Below are positions 1 through 5,734 of a DNA stretch of 6,687 nt, in pieces; within the stretch, counting starts at the first letter, position 1; each line of letters opens with the position of its first letter. The notes beneath the pieces were generated by a model, which was given only the letters and a program-made list of their open reading frames with translations, was not told the origin of the DNA and did not search any database. Source of the DNA: Rhodanobacteraceae bacterium. GTDB taxonomy: Bacteria > Pseudomonadota > Gammaproteobacteria > Xanthomonadales > SZUA-5. The position numbers and the translations under genes are program-made. The DNA lies in the NCBI GenBank assembly GCA_003233535.1, contig QIMA01000090.1:1-6687 (forward strand), in the 5' to 3' direction.

Positions 1-24
1 GCGGCAGGTGGGATCTCGTCGCAG

Positions 25-996
25 ATGGTCTGCGCTGCGCACCACGGAGCATCATTGTTCATACCGGTCCCCTCGATGCACGATTTGGTCAGCAGTTTCG
101 ACGAGCGCGGCATTGTGTTAAACCCCCGTTTGGTGCAAATGCTCGACGAGCACTGTAGCCATCAAACGGAGCGGCGCGGCTGTGGGTACACACAGGCTAC
201 GCGATTTCTTTCGACCTACATCAACGTTAGCCGTGACCCAGACCAAGCTCCCGAGCTTGGTGTTTTTGCGGGATGGCGCTGTAACGACATCGGTTCGTTC
301 GGTGCTAGGCTCGTGCGTGAGGGTTGGCCCCATGGCTGGCGCAGGTTATCTCAGCTACCGGCGTCGCTGATGGATCGCGTTCGCGAGCTACAAATCAGCC
401 AGCTAGTAGACTTGCTGGCCCAACTAGGCCTCATTAACGAAGAGCGTTTGCGTGAGGAGTCGCGCATCCTGCTGCAGATGGTGCGCGATTTGCTCAACGT
501 CAGCGAGGCGGCGCTGCCGATTTTGCCGCCGATGCCGTTAAAGCCCGAGATTGGAAGCTGTTCTCAAGCCGAAGAGTATTTCCTGGAGATTTCACACGGC
601 AAGATTCGCCGGGGCGGGAGCCTGAATCTGGTCATAGACGATCGCGCCGAGCCGCTCATGATTGAGAAAATGAACCTCGGCGAATCGCACTCGGCAATCT
701 TGCTCAAGTCGGCGCGCCTGAATGGCGTGGCCATTCCGCCGGGAGCACTGCTTGCACTCAAGCATGCCCAACCGGATCCGGGCGTGGCCACGGCAGTGGG
801 CCGCCGCTTAGAGCTCGATGACGTCGGACAGGCGCGGTTCTTACGGTTGACCACCCTAAGCGTACCGCCGGGTATTCGACGGCGCGCCTTCAGCTCACAA
901 GTGGCAGCTCAGGTCAGATCGAACATGGTGTCGCCGTTGACGACTACACTGGATGATCTGCGTAACGCTGCCAGTCGCTACGCTGAGGTCGGCTAA
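25..996 (+). CDS. Uncharacterised protein upstream of an HDAC-fold gene; may be 5'-incomplete
   Basis: I do not recognise this 323-residue protein. The reading frame is open to the left edge of the window, with no in-frame stop and no other start codon in bases 1-24. The nearest SD-like run (AGGTGG at 6-11) is 13 nt from the ATG, which is too far to be convincing, so the true start may lie before the window. The protein looks soluble: I see no signal peptide and no membrane segment. Residues about 110-165 are rich in Leu, Glu and Arg and probably helical. A short Pro/Leu stretch follows (LPILPPMPLKP, about 164-174). The C-terminal half (about 180-290) alternates hydrophobic and polar residues and looks like a beta-rich domain. 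The stop is 2 nt before the ATG of the next gene, so the two are almost certainly co-transcribed and translationally coupled. That points to a shared job, but no function can be assigned. Confidence 0.72.
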   Translation: MVCAAHHGASLFIPVPSMHDLVSSFDERGIVLNPRLVQMLDEHCSHQTERRGCGYTQATRFLSTYINVSRDPDQAPELGVFAGWRCNDIGSFGARLVREGWPHGWRRLSQLPASLMDRVRELQISQLVDLLAQLGLINEERLREESRILLQMVRDLLNVSEAALPILPPMPLKPEIGSCSQAEEYFLEISHGKIRRGGSLNLVIDDRAEPLMIEKMNLGESHSAILLKSARLNGVAIPPGALLALKHAQPDPGVATAVGRRLELDDVGQARFLRLTTLSVPPGIRRRAFSSQVAAQVRSNMVSPLTTTLDDLRNAASRYAEVG

Positions 997-998
997 GT

Positions 999-1874
999 AT
1001 GCGAATTCGGACCTACTACAGCCCGACCTATGCTGTGACCGGTACGAAGACCTTCGCGCGCCTCAGCGTCGCTGCCACGCACATCGAACAGCTTGGCCTA
1101 GTCGATATTCGGCAACCGCCTCCATTCAGGGCGCAATTGCTGCGTGGCCTGCACTGCGAACGCTATCTGCAGGCCTTTGCCAGCGGGACCAACCCGCTCG
1201 CCTCGTCATCCGGCATTCGCTGGAGCCCTGCCGTTCGGGACGCGGTTTACTCCATGCTAGCTGGGCAAATGGCTAGCGTTGAGTACGCGCAAGAGCATGG
1301 TATCGCGCTCAACTTGGCGTGTGGTTTCCACCACGCCGTGTTTGAGCGCGGTTCCGGCTATTGCGCGCTCAACGGCCTAGCGTTCATCGCCCACCTGCTG
1401 CCAGAGCTCAAGGTGTTGGTGATTGACTGCGATGAGCACGGCGGAAACGGCACCGAGGAACTCATCAAGCGGCTGAGTAACTTGTCGCAGATATCGATCT
1501 TTGGCACCCGGTTCGGATGTTTGGGCGCGGATCGCTCGTGGGCGTTTCATGTGTCTGGGCAAGATTCGGCGAGACAGTATCTGCCGACGCTGGAAACGGG
1601 TTTGGCCCTAGTGGATTCGATAAAACCCGATCTGATCCTCTACCAAGCAGGAGCAGACTGTCACGTCGATGACCCGAAAAGTCGCGCGCGAATTAGCGAA
1701 GAGCTGATGTACCGCAGAGACCAGATGGTGTTCGAGGTCGCTCGTCAACAGCACATACCACTGGTTTTCGTCGTTGCCGGTGGTTACCAGGCACCGGAAA
1801 TTGTGGCAAAACTGAATGCGAACACGGTTCGAGCGGCGCTCAGCGTTTATGGCGATCTTGATGCAGCTGCCTAG
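999..1874 (+). CDS. Histone deacetylase family protein (HDAC/AcuC-fold amidohydrolase)
   Basis: A 291-residue zinc-dependent deacetylase of the arginase/HDAC fold; family members remove acetyl or acyl groups from lysine or polyamine substrates. The active-site set is complete: tandem His H111-H112 (GFHHA), the Asp of the charge relay D143, zinc ligands D145 and H147 (DCDEHGGNGT), the third zinc ligand D220 (QAGADCHVDDP), and the catalytic Tyr Y263 in AGGY. Several usual features are altered. The HPE/PER-type loop near the N-terminus is missing, the usual FN-D after the His pair reads ALNG, and the second His of DxHHG is Gly148. It is short for the family, which usually has 300-375 residues. 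The start is supported by GAGG at 985-988 and by tight coupling to the preceding gene. The TAG stop is the first three bases of a 39-nt palindrome, so the C-terminus may have been trimmed by an insertion. The substrate cannot be told from sequence. It is likely cytoplasmic. Confidence 0.9.
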   Translation: MRIRTYYSPTYAVTGTKTFARLSVAATHIEQLGLVDIRQPPPFRAQLLRGLHCERYLQAFASGTNPLASSSGIRWSPAVRDAVYSMLAGQMASVEYAQEHGIALNLACGFHHAVFERGSGYCALNGLAFIAHLLPELKVLVIDCDEHGGNGTEELIKRLSNLSQISIFGTRFGCLGADRSWAFHVSGQDSARQYLPTLETGLALVDSIKPDLILYQAGADCHVDDPKSRARISEELMYRRDQMVFEVARQQHIPLVFVVAGGYQAPEIVAKLNANTVRAALSVYGDLDAAA

Positions 1875-1910
1875 CCTGGAGTTTCATGAAGTTCATGAAA
1901 CTCTAGGCTA
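1872..1910. repeat. 39-nt near-perfect palindrome, probably a minimal mobile repeat
   Basis: The arms are 1872-1890 (TAGCCTGGAGTTTCATGAA) and 1892-1910, with a single central base at 1891. The only non-Watson-Crick position is G1878 opposite T1904, which pairs as G-U in RNA. The left arm starts with the TAG stop of the deacetylase gene. No T-run follows on the + strand, so it is not a standard Rho-independent terminator, although the RNA hairpin would be strong and could protect the 3' end or cause pausing. The arm closely matches the terminal repeats of the element at 5424-5605 (TAGCCCGGATATTTCATGAA), differing mainly by one T/C change and G versus TA. This suggests two transposon ends placed back to back with no interior. 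Confidence 0.8.
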
Positions 1911-1978
1911 CAGCATTACCGATCGTTAACAGCTTATCGTCTACGCTGCACTGCACCAAAACTGGAGGATCAGATCAG

Positions 1979-3163
1979 ATGAGCGCACGAGACGTAGTAA
2001 TTTTGGCTGCCGCCCGTTCCCCGATTGGTACGTTCGGCGGTGGGCTTGCAGATATTGAGCCGCATGAGCTGGCCGGAATTGTGATGAAGGAAGTGGTGGC
2101 GCGCTCAGGTGTAGATCCGCAGACGATCAACTATGTCACGGTTGGCAATTGCGTTCCCACCGGACCGCGTTTCGCTTACGTCGCCACAGTGGCGGCAATT
2201 CAGGCCGGACTGCCGGTGGATTCGGTGGCTATGGGGGTCAATCGATTGTGTTCTTCCGGGCTGCAAGGCGTGGTGACGACTGCACAGAATATTTTGCTGA
2301 GTGACTGCGACTACGGTATCGGCGGTGGTGTCGAGGTCATGTCTAGAGGCGGTTATATGTCCACCGCAATGCGCAGCGGCGCGCGCATGGGTGACAGTCC
2401 GATGATCGACATGATGGTCGATACGCTGACCGACCCCTTCGGTGTCGGGCATATGGGTATTACCGCCGAGAACCTGGTGGACAAGTGGGGCATCACCCGC
2501 CTAGAGCAGGATGAGCTGGCTGCGGAATCGCATCGACGCGCTGCAGCGGCTATTGATGAAGGGCGCTTTGTCGAGCAGATCGTGCCGATAGTGACGAAAA
2601 CCCGCAAAGGAGAGATCACGTTTGATCGCGACGAACACGTGCGCCCGGGCACCACGGTCGAGAAGCTAGGGGCCATGCGGCCGGCATTCAAAACCGACGG
2701 CAGCGTAACTGCCGGCAATGCGTCCGGTATCAATGATGGCGCCGCTTTCCTAGTGCTGGCTGATGCCGCGGTTGCCGCCGCGAGCGGACACACGCCTATC
2801 GCCCGACTGGTTTCCTATGCGGTTGCCGGCGTGCCCAACGAGATCATGGGCGAAGGCCCGATTCCGGCGACCAAGCTGGCGCTGAGCAAGGCTGGCCTGA
2901 GCTTGGATCAAATGGATGTCATCGAATCTAACGAAGCTTTTGCCGCGCAGGCGATTGCGGTGTCGCGCGGACTGGGGTTGGATCCGGCAAAGACCAACCC
3001 CAACGGCGGTGCGATTGCCTTAGGCCACCCGATTGGCTGCTCCGGTGCATTCCTTGCAACCAAAGCGATCCACGAGTTGCGTCGCAGCAGCGGCCGCTAC
3101 GCGCTGGTCACTATGTGCGTCGGCGGCGGACAGGGTATTGCGGTGGTGTTCGAGCGGTTGTAG
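1979..3163 (+). CDS. bktB: Acetyl-CoA C-acyltransferase (beta-ketothiolase, BktB-like)
   Basis: A cytoplasmic thiolase of 394 residues, full length for the family. It catalyses reversible condensation or thiolysis of acyl-CoAs and could serve short-chain beta-oxidation, acetoacetyl-CoA formation or polyhydroxyalkanoate precursor supply. All catalytic elements are present: nucleophile C91 (NRLCSSGLQ), the NEAF loop (N318-E319), H350 in GGAIALGHPIG, and the second catalytic C380 (MCVGGGQG). Segments such as ESHRRAAAAI, IARLVSYAVAGV and GRYALVTMC resemble what I remember of Cupriavidus BktB more than PhaA. The symbol rests on that resemblance and not on a search. GGAGG at 1964-1968, 10 nt before the ATG, fixes the start. 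I see no convincing sigma70 promoter in 1911-1978. No other PHA or beta-oxidation gene is in view, so the pathway is open. It may once have been the third gene of an operon with the two upstream genes. Confidence 0.93.
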   Translation: MSARDVVILAAARSPIGTFGGGLADIEPHELAGIVMKEVVARSGVDPQTINYVTVGNCVPTGPRFAYVATVAAIQAGLPVDSVAMGVNRLCSSGLQGVVTTAQNILLSDCDYGIGGGVEVMSRGGYMSTAMRSGARMGDSPMIDMMVDTLTDPFGVGHMGITAENLVDKWGITRLEQDELAAESHRRAAAAIDEGRFVEQIVPIVTKTRKGEITFDRDEHVRPGTTVEKLGAMRPAFKTDGSVTAGNASGINDGAAFLVLADAAVAAASGHTPIARLVSYAVAGVPNEIMGEGPIPATKLALSKAGLSLDQMDVIESNEAFAAQAIAVSRGLGLDPAKTNPNGGAIALGHPIGCSGAFLATKAIHELRRSSGRYALVTMCVGGGQGIAVVFERL

Positions 3164-3191
3164 AACGCCGGAAAATAGCGGGGCAAAGGCT

Positions 3192-3241
3192 GTTTTAGGT
3201 GTTACGTTTTAGGTTTTAGGTTTTAGGTTTTAGGTTTTAGG
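3192..3241 (+). repeat. Heptanucleotide tandem array (GTTTTAG/TTTTAGG)
   Basis: Reading in GTTTTAG phase there are seven consecutive 7-bp units from 3192 to 3240. Six are exact and the second (GTGTTAC, 3199-3205) has diverged. The five units at 3206-3240 are identical. The array lies in the spacer between two convergent genes, 29 nt past the thiolase stop. Pure short tandem arrays of this type expand and contract by slipped-strand replication, so copy number probably varies between strains. It crosses no coding region. Confidence 0.9.
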
Positions 3242-3294
3242 TTAAGAGCCTAGGTGCAAAGAGCGCAGCACTGGAGAGGCCCTTTAGCTTTTGA

Positions 3295-3322
3295 CGTAAC
3301 ACTTTAAACCTAACACCTAAAA
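3295..3322 (-). repeat. Degenerate inverted heptad block facing the tandem array
   Basis: Read on the - strand from 3322 to 3295 there are four heptads: TTTTAGG, TGTTAGG, TTTAAAG, TGTTACG. The first and last match the first two heptads of the left array (TTTTAGG TGTTACG at 3193-3206). A further 7-bp inverted pair, GAGCCTA at 3246-3252 and TAGGCTC at 3323-3329, lies within the same spacer. The block could fold with the left array into a long imperfect hairpin between the convergent thiolase and pit genes. No T-run typical of an intrinsic terminator is attached, so a terminator role is only a possibility. Confidence 0.7.
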
Positions 3323-3343
3323 TAGGCTCCTGCTCTGCAGTCC

Positions 3344-4594
3344 CTACCCAAAAATCGTCTTCAGAATGAAGAAGAAGATGATTGACAGCGCCGCGCCGGC
3401 CGGCACGGTGATGATCCAGGACAGGAAGATATTGCGCACGACGCCGAGATTGATGGCTGCGATGCCGCGGGCAATGCCGACTCCGAGGACAGCGCCGACC
3501 AGCGTGTGCGTGGTCGAGATCGGCATGCCGGTAGCCGAAGCCACGACCACCGTGGACGCGGCGGCTAGCTCAGCGGCAAAACCGCGTGAAGGCGTCAGGT
3601 GGGTGATGCCCTCACCGACGGTGGCCATCACGTGGCGGCCGAACGTGGCCAAGCCAATCAATATACCGCCACCGCCGAGCAGCAGCATCCAGATCGATAG
3701 GCCAGAGTTTTGCTCGACCATACCGGTTTGCACAGTGCTCACCACGGCCGCGACCGGACCGATCGCGTTGGCAACGTCATTGGAACCGTGGGCGAAGGCC
3801 ATGGTGCAGGCGGTAAGCACCATCAGTACGCCGAAGACTCTTTCGACAGTATGAAAGCGGAAATCGCGATCGGCGGATGGATCAACTTTGATCTTGGCAA
3901 TGAAGTAGGTGCCAACCGCCGCAATGACGATGCCAACAATCGTCGAATAGATAGCGTCCTCGGTCAGGCTGAGGTCGTAGCCGAGATTCTTGATCCCCTT
4001 AGTCAGCGTTACGGCGGCGATCATGAAGCCAGCAAGGAACATATAGATCGGCACCCAGCGCCGCGCCTGAGCCAGCGGGTCGGGCCGGTCGAGCACAAGG
4101 TACTGGACGCTCTTGAAGAGCATGAAAGCGAGTGCGCCGGCGACGATAGGGGAGATGACCCAGCTGGAAGCGATGGTCGCCACGCCCCCCCATTTGACTG
4201 CGCCGGTGCCGATGCCAATGGCACCGAAGCCGACGATGGCGCCGACAATGGAATGGGTGGTCGATACCGGCCAGCCCAGTTTGGAAGCCAAGTTGAGCCA
4301 CGTTGCCGCAGCCAGCAGCGACCCGAGCATGCCGAAAATCAGAATTTCCGGGTCTCCGCTAATCGACGAAACGTCGATGATGCCTTTGCGGATCGTGCTG
4401 GTGACGCCGCCGCCGGCCAGGACCGCGCCGAGGAACTCAAATATGGCGGCGACGATAAGCGCACTGCGCAGCGTTAATACCTTTGATCCCACCGAAGTCG
4501 CCATTGCATTGGCGACGTCATTTGCACCGATACCCCAGGCCATATAGAGGCCAAAGACACCGGCTAGAATCAGATAAATCGTACCGCCTTCCAT
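3344..4594 (-). CDS. pit: Inorganic phosphate transporter, Pit family
   Basis: An inner-membrane, cation-coupled low-affinity phosphate (or metal-phosphate) carrier of 416 residues, shorter than E. coli PitA at about 500. The family's internal duplication is plain. The first half has GANDVANAM (23-31) and PVSTTHSIVGAIVGFG (109-124). The second has HGSNDVANAIGP (269-280) and PISTTHTLVGAVLGVG (358-373). About ten hydrophobic segments cover most of the chain, with a hydrophilic cytoplasmic-type loop at 168-182 and another at 235-252. An AAGGA at 4604-4608, 9 nt before the ATG, supports the start. The gene lies 20 nt downstream of a DUF47/PhoU-like gene on the same strand, the common arrangement in which the DUF47 protein modulates the carrier. 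Its 3' end faces the thiolase gene across the heptad-repeat spacer. Confidence 0.95.
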   Translation of the reverse strand: MEGGTIYLILAGVFGLYMAWGIGANDVANAMATSVGSKVLTLRSALIVAAIFEFLGAVLAGGGVTSTIRKGIIDVSSISGDPEILIFGMLGSLLAAATWLNLASKLGWPVSTTHSIVGAIVGFGAIGIGTGAVKWGGVATIASSWVISPIVAGALAFMLFKSVQYLVLDRPDPLAQARRWVPIYMFLAGFMIAAVTLTKGIKNLGYDLSLTEDAIYSTIVGIVIAAVGTYFIAKIKVDPSADRDFRFHTVERVFGVLMVLTACTMAFAHGSNDVANAIGPVAAVVSTVQTGMVEQNSGLSIWMLLLGGGGILIGLATFGRHVMATVGEGITHLTPSRGFAAELAAASTVVVASATGMPISTTHTLVGAVLGVGIARGIAAINLGVVRNIFLSWIITVPAGAALSIIFFFILKTIFG

Positions 4595-4614
4595 GTACTA
4601 AGGTCCTTCTTTTA

Positions 4615-5289
4615 TTAGCGGGCGAGTAAGCGTTCAAGCAGGTCGCCAGCGCGCGCGCAGCGCTCGGCAATCGCTCCCACCCAATCGATTAAGCGGTACA
4701 AAAACACCGCATCCACCGGATGCAGTTCCTTTTCCATGGCGAACAGCTGCTCGCGCATGGTGCCTTGCAGGCGGTCGTGTTCGCGTTCGATATCCATCAA
4801 AGTGCTGAGCATTTTTTCCACAATCTCGACTTCGCGGCCGCGAAAACCTGCTTCAAACAACTCGTCCAGTTCTTGCACGCTCTGGTGAGTTTGCTGAACG
4901 GCTGCGACCGTACACTCGATCAAGTCTTGAAAGGCCTTGGCCAGACCCTCGGGTAGTTGGATGCGGCGGCCCACGATCAAGCCTGCGACGTCGTTGATTC
5001 TGCGCAGGATCTTGTCCTGACCGTCGAGTAATTCCAGCAGATCCTCACGCGCTACGGGCATCAAGAAAGTGCTCGGGAGGCCGAGTCGTAACTCGCGCCG
5101 AATCTCGTTGGCGACCCGATTGATGCTCTCAATCTCTGCGCGTTTGGCCAGCGCGTCTTCCCAGCTTGCCCGTTGGGCAGCGGTACTCATCGCTTCCAGC
5201 GCTACGGCGGCCTTGTTGACCTCGTCGATGTGCTTTTTGATCGGCCCGACCGGCGAGCGACCCAAGACTTTGGCGAACATGTTTCTCAT
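4615..5289 (-). CDS. DUF47 family PhoU-like protein (TIGR00153), Pit accessory regulator
   Basis: A 224-residue soluble, almost wholly helical protein of the DUF47/TIGR00153 family, distantly related to PhoU and usually encoded next to Pit transporters. Family-type segments include the N-terminal MFAKVLGRSPVGPI, the central ELLDGQDKILRRINDVAGLIVGRR (about 86-109), EREHDRLQ (about 168-175) and a C-terminal acidic helix, IAERCARAGDLLERL (207-221). PhoU-type proteins carry metal-binding acidic residues in such helices. Length fits the family, usually 205-230. The start at 5289 has GGAG at 5297-5300 with 7 nt spacing. A second Met three codons in (MRNM) is a less likely start. It is first in a two-gene operon with pit, 20 nt apart, and presumably adjusts Pit activity or assembly at the membrane. 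A PHO-box-like sequence lies 49 nt upstream. Confidence 0.93.
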   Translation of the reverse strand: MRNMFAKVLGRSPVGPIKKHIDEVNKAAVALEAMSTAAQRASWEDALAKRAEIESINRVANEIRRELRLGLPSTFLMPVAREDLLELLDGQDKILRRINDVAGLIVGRRIQLPEGLAKAFQDLIECTVAAVQQTHQSVQELDELFEAGFRGREVEIVEKMLSTLMDIEREHDRLQGTMREQLFAMEKELHPVDAVFLYRLIDWVGAIAERCARAGDLLERLLAR

Positions 5290-5338
5290 TTGTGCTCTCC
5301 GCCCGCGACCTCTAAGCCGCGAAGCATGGGTAAGTTTT

Positions 5339-5356
5339 GTTACGGAAATATGTCAG
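5339..5356 (-). promoter_or_regulatory. Candidate PHO box upstream of the DUF47-pit operon
   Basis: On the - strand the site reads CTGACATATTTCCGTAAC. Against the E. coli PHO-box consensus of two CTGTCAT-type 7-mers split by a 4-nt A/T-rich spacer, it agrees at about 14 of 18 positions, with spacer ATTT. It lies 49 nt upstream of the DUF47 start codon, a sensible place for PhoB to act. The -10 downstream is weak (CATGCT-like). The match was found by eye and could be chance. In Sinorhizobium meliloti the homologous orfA-pit operon is repressed by PhoB, so binding here could mean repression as easily as activation. Confidence 0.35.
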
Positions 5357-5423
5357 CGTGCCTCTTATGTGCAGAAAGATACATGTTTGCTGTGTGGATG
5401 GGGCATTGAGTGCCGCGTTGTCA

Positions 5424-5605
5424 CTAGCCCGGATATTTCATAAACTTCACGCGCCCTCGCTAGGCCCTGATCGCCCAGAGATTTTTTCTCAGTCGGGTGT
5501 GTCTCAGTCGGGTGTATGAACCACTACACCGCTTCTTTAGAAAAACAACTGGGCAATCAATGTCTTGCGCGATCATCGCGCGAGTTCATGAAATATCCGG
5601 GCTAG
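5424..5605. mobile_element. 182-bp MITE-like element with 23-bp terminal inverted repeats
   Basis: Left end 5424-5446 and right end 5583-5605 are inverted copies that match at 22 of 23 positions, with core TAGCCCGGATATTTCAT. Both outer edges read CTAG, which may be a 4-bp target duplication or, since CTAG is its own complement, simply part of the repeats. IS5-group elements favour CTAG targets, but I do not assign a family. The interior is too short for a transposase and has no convincing ORF, so this is a non-autonomous element or a deletion remnant. It contains a 15-bp tandem repeat (5487-5516) and a GCGCGAT/ATCGCGC palindrome (5567-5581). It sits about 70 bp upstream of the PHO-box-like site. 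Confidence 0.72.
5487..5516 (+). repeat. 15-bp tandem repeat, two copies, inside the MITE-like element
   Basis: TCTCAGTCGGGTGTG (5487-5501) is followed directly by the same sequence with A in the last place (5502-5516). It follows a short T-run at 5482-5487. Such internal repeats are common in small non-autonomous elements; no function can be given. Confidence 0.8.
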
Positions 5606-5734
5606 GTGGGTTGAACGCGGATTGAGCGCGGTGCCAGTTGGCTGCCGGTGAGGACTGAGGTTGACTTAGCAAATCCGCTATCGCTGGCAACTGCTAAGGT
5701 CGCTGGCCACTGTCGACGACCCGCTTCGTCTGTT

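Larger units (their letters stand above)
5290..5734. other. 445-nt intergenic spacer between the kinase gene and the DUF47-pit operon
   Basis: No credible gene lies here. From the DUF47 side it contains the ribosome-binding site (5297-5300), the PHO-box-like site (5339-5356) and a MITE-like element (5424-5605). The rest, 5606-5734, follows the kinase stop on the - strand and shows only a weak inverted repeat (5663-5671 with 5692-5701, one bulge, 20-nt loop) without a U-run. No clear sigma70 promoter for the DUF47-pit operon could be picked out. Confidence 0.7.

Noticed and set aside
953..1276. 107-codon + strand frame overlapping the ORF1/deacetylase junction
   Set aside because: It is out of frame with the deacetylase, which has a full set of active-site motifs; no RBS or family features support it.
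1872..1910. Palindrome as an ordinary intrinsic terminator
   Set aside because: It starts at the stop codon itself, has no T-run after it, and its arms match the ends of a separate mobile-like element in the same window.
3192..3322. Heptad repeats as a CRISPR array or a telomere
   Set aside because: There are no spacers between units, units are only 7 bp, and the array is internal between two chromosomal genes.
3366..4547. Long + strand reading frames opposite the pit gene (3366-3854, 3710-4477, 4113-4547)
   Set aside because: They mirror a strongly conserved Pit transporter; their translations are low-complexity and charged with no family motifs, as expected from antisense shadows in G+C-rich DNA.
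5663..5701. Inverted repeat CTTAGCA/TGCTAAG after the kinase stop as a Rho-independent terminator
   Set aside because: The stem is short with a bulge and a 20-nt loop, and no U-run follows on the - strand.
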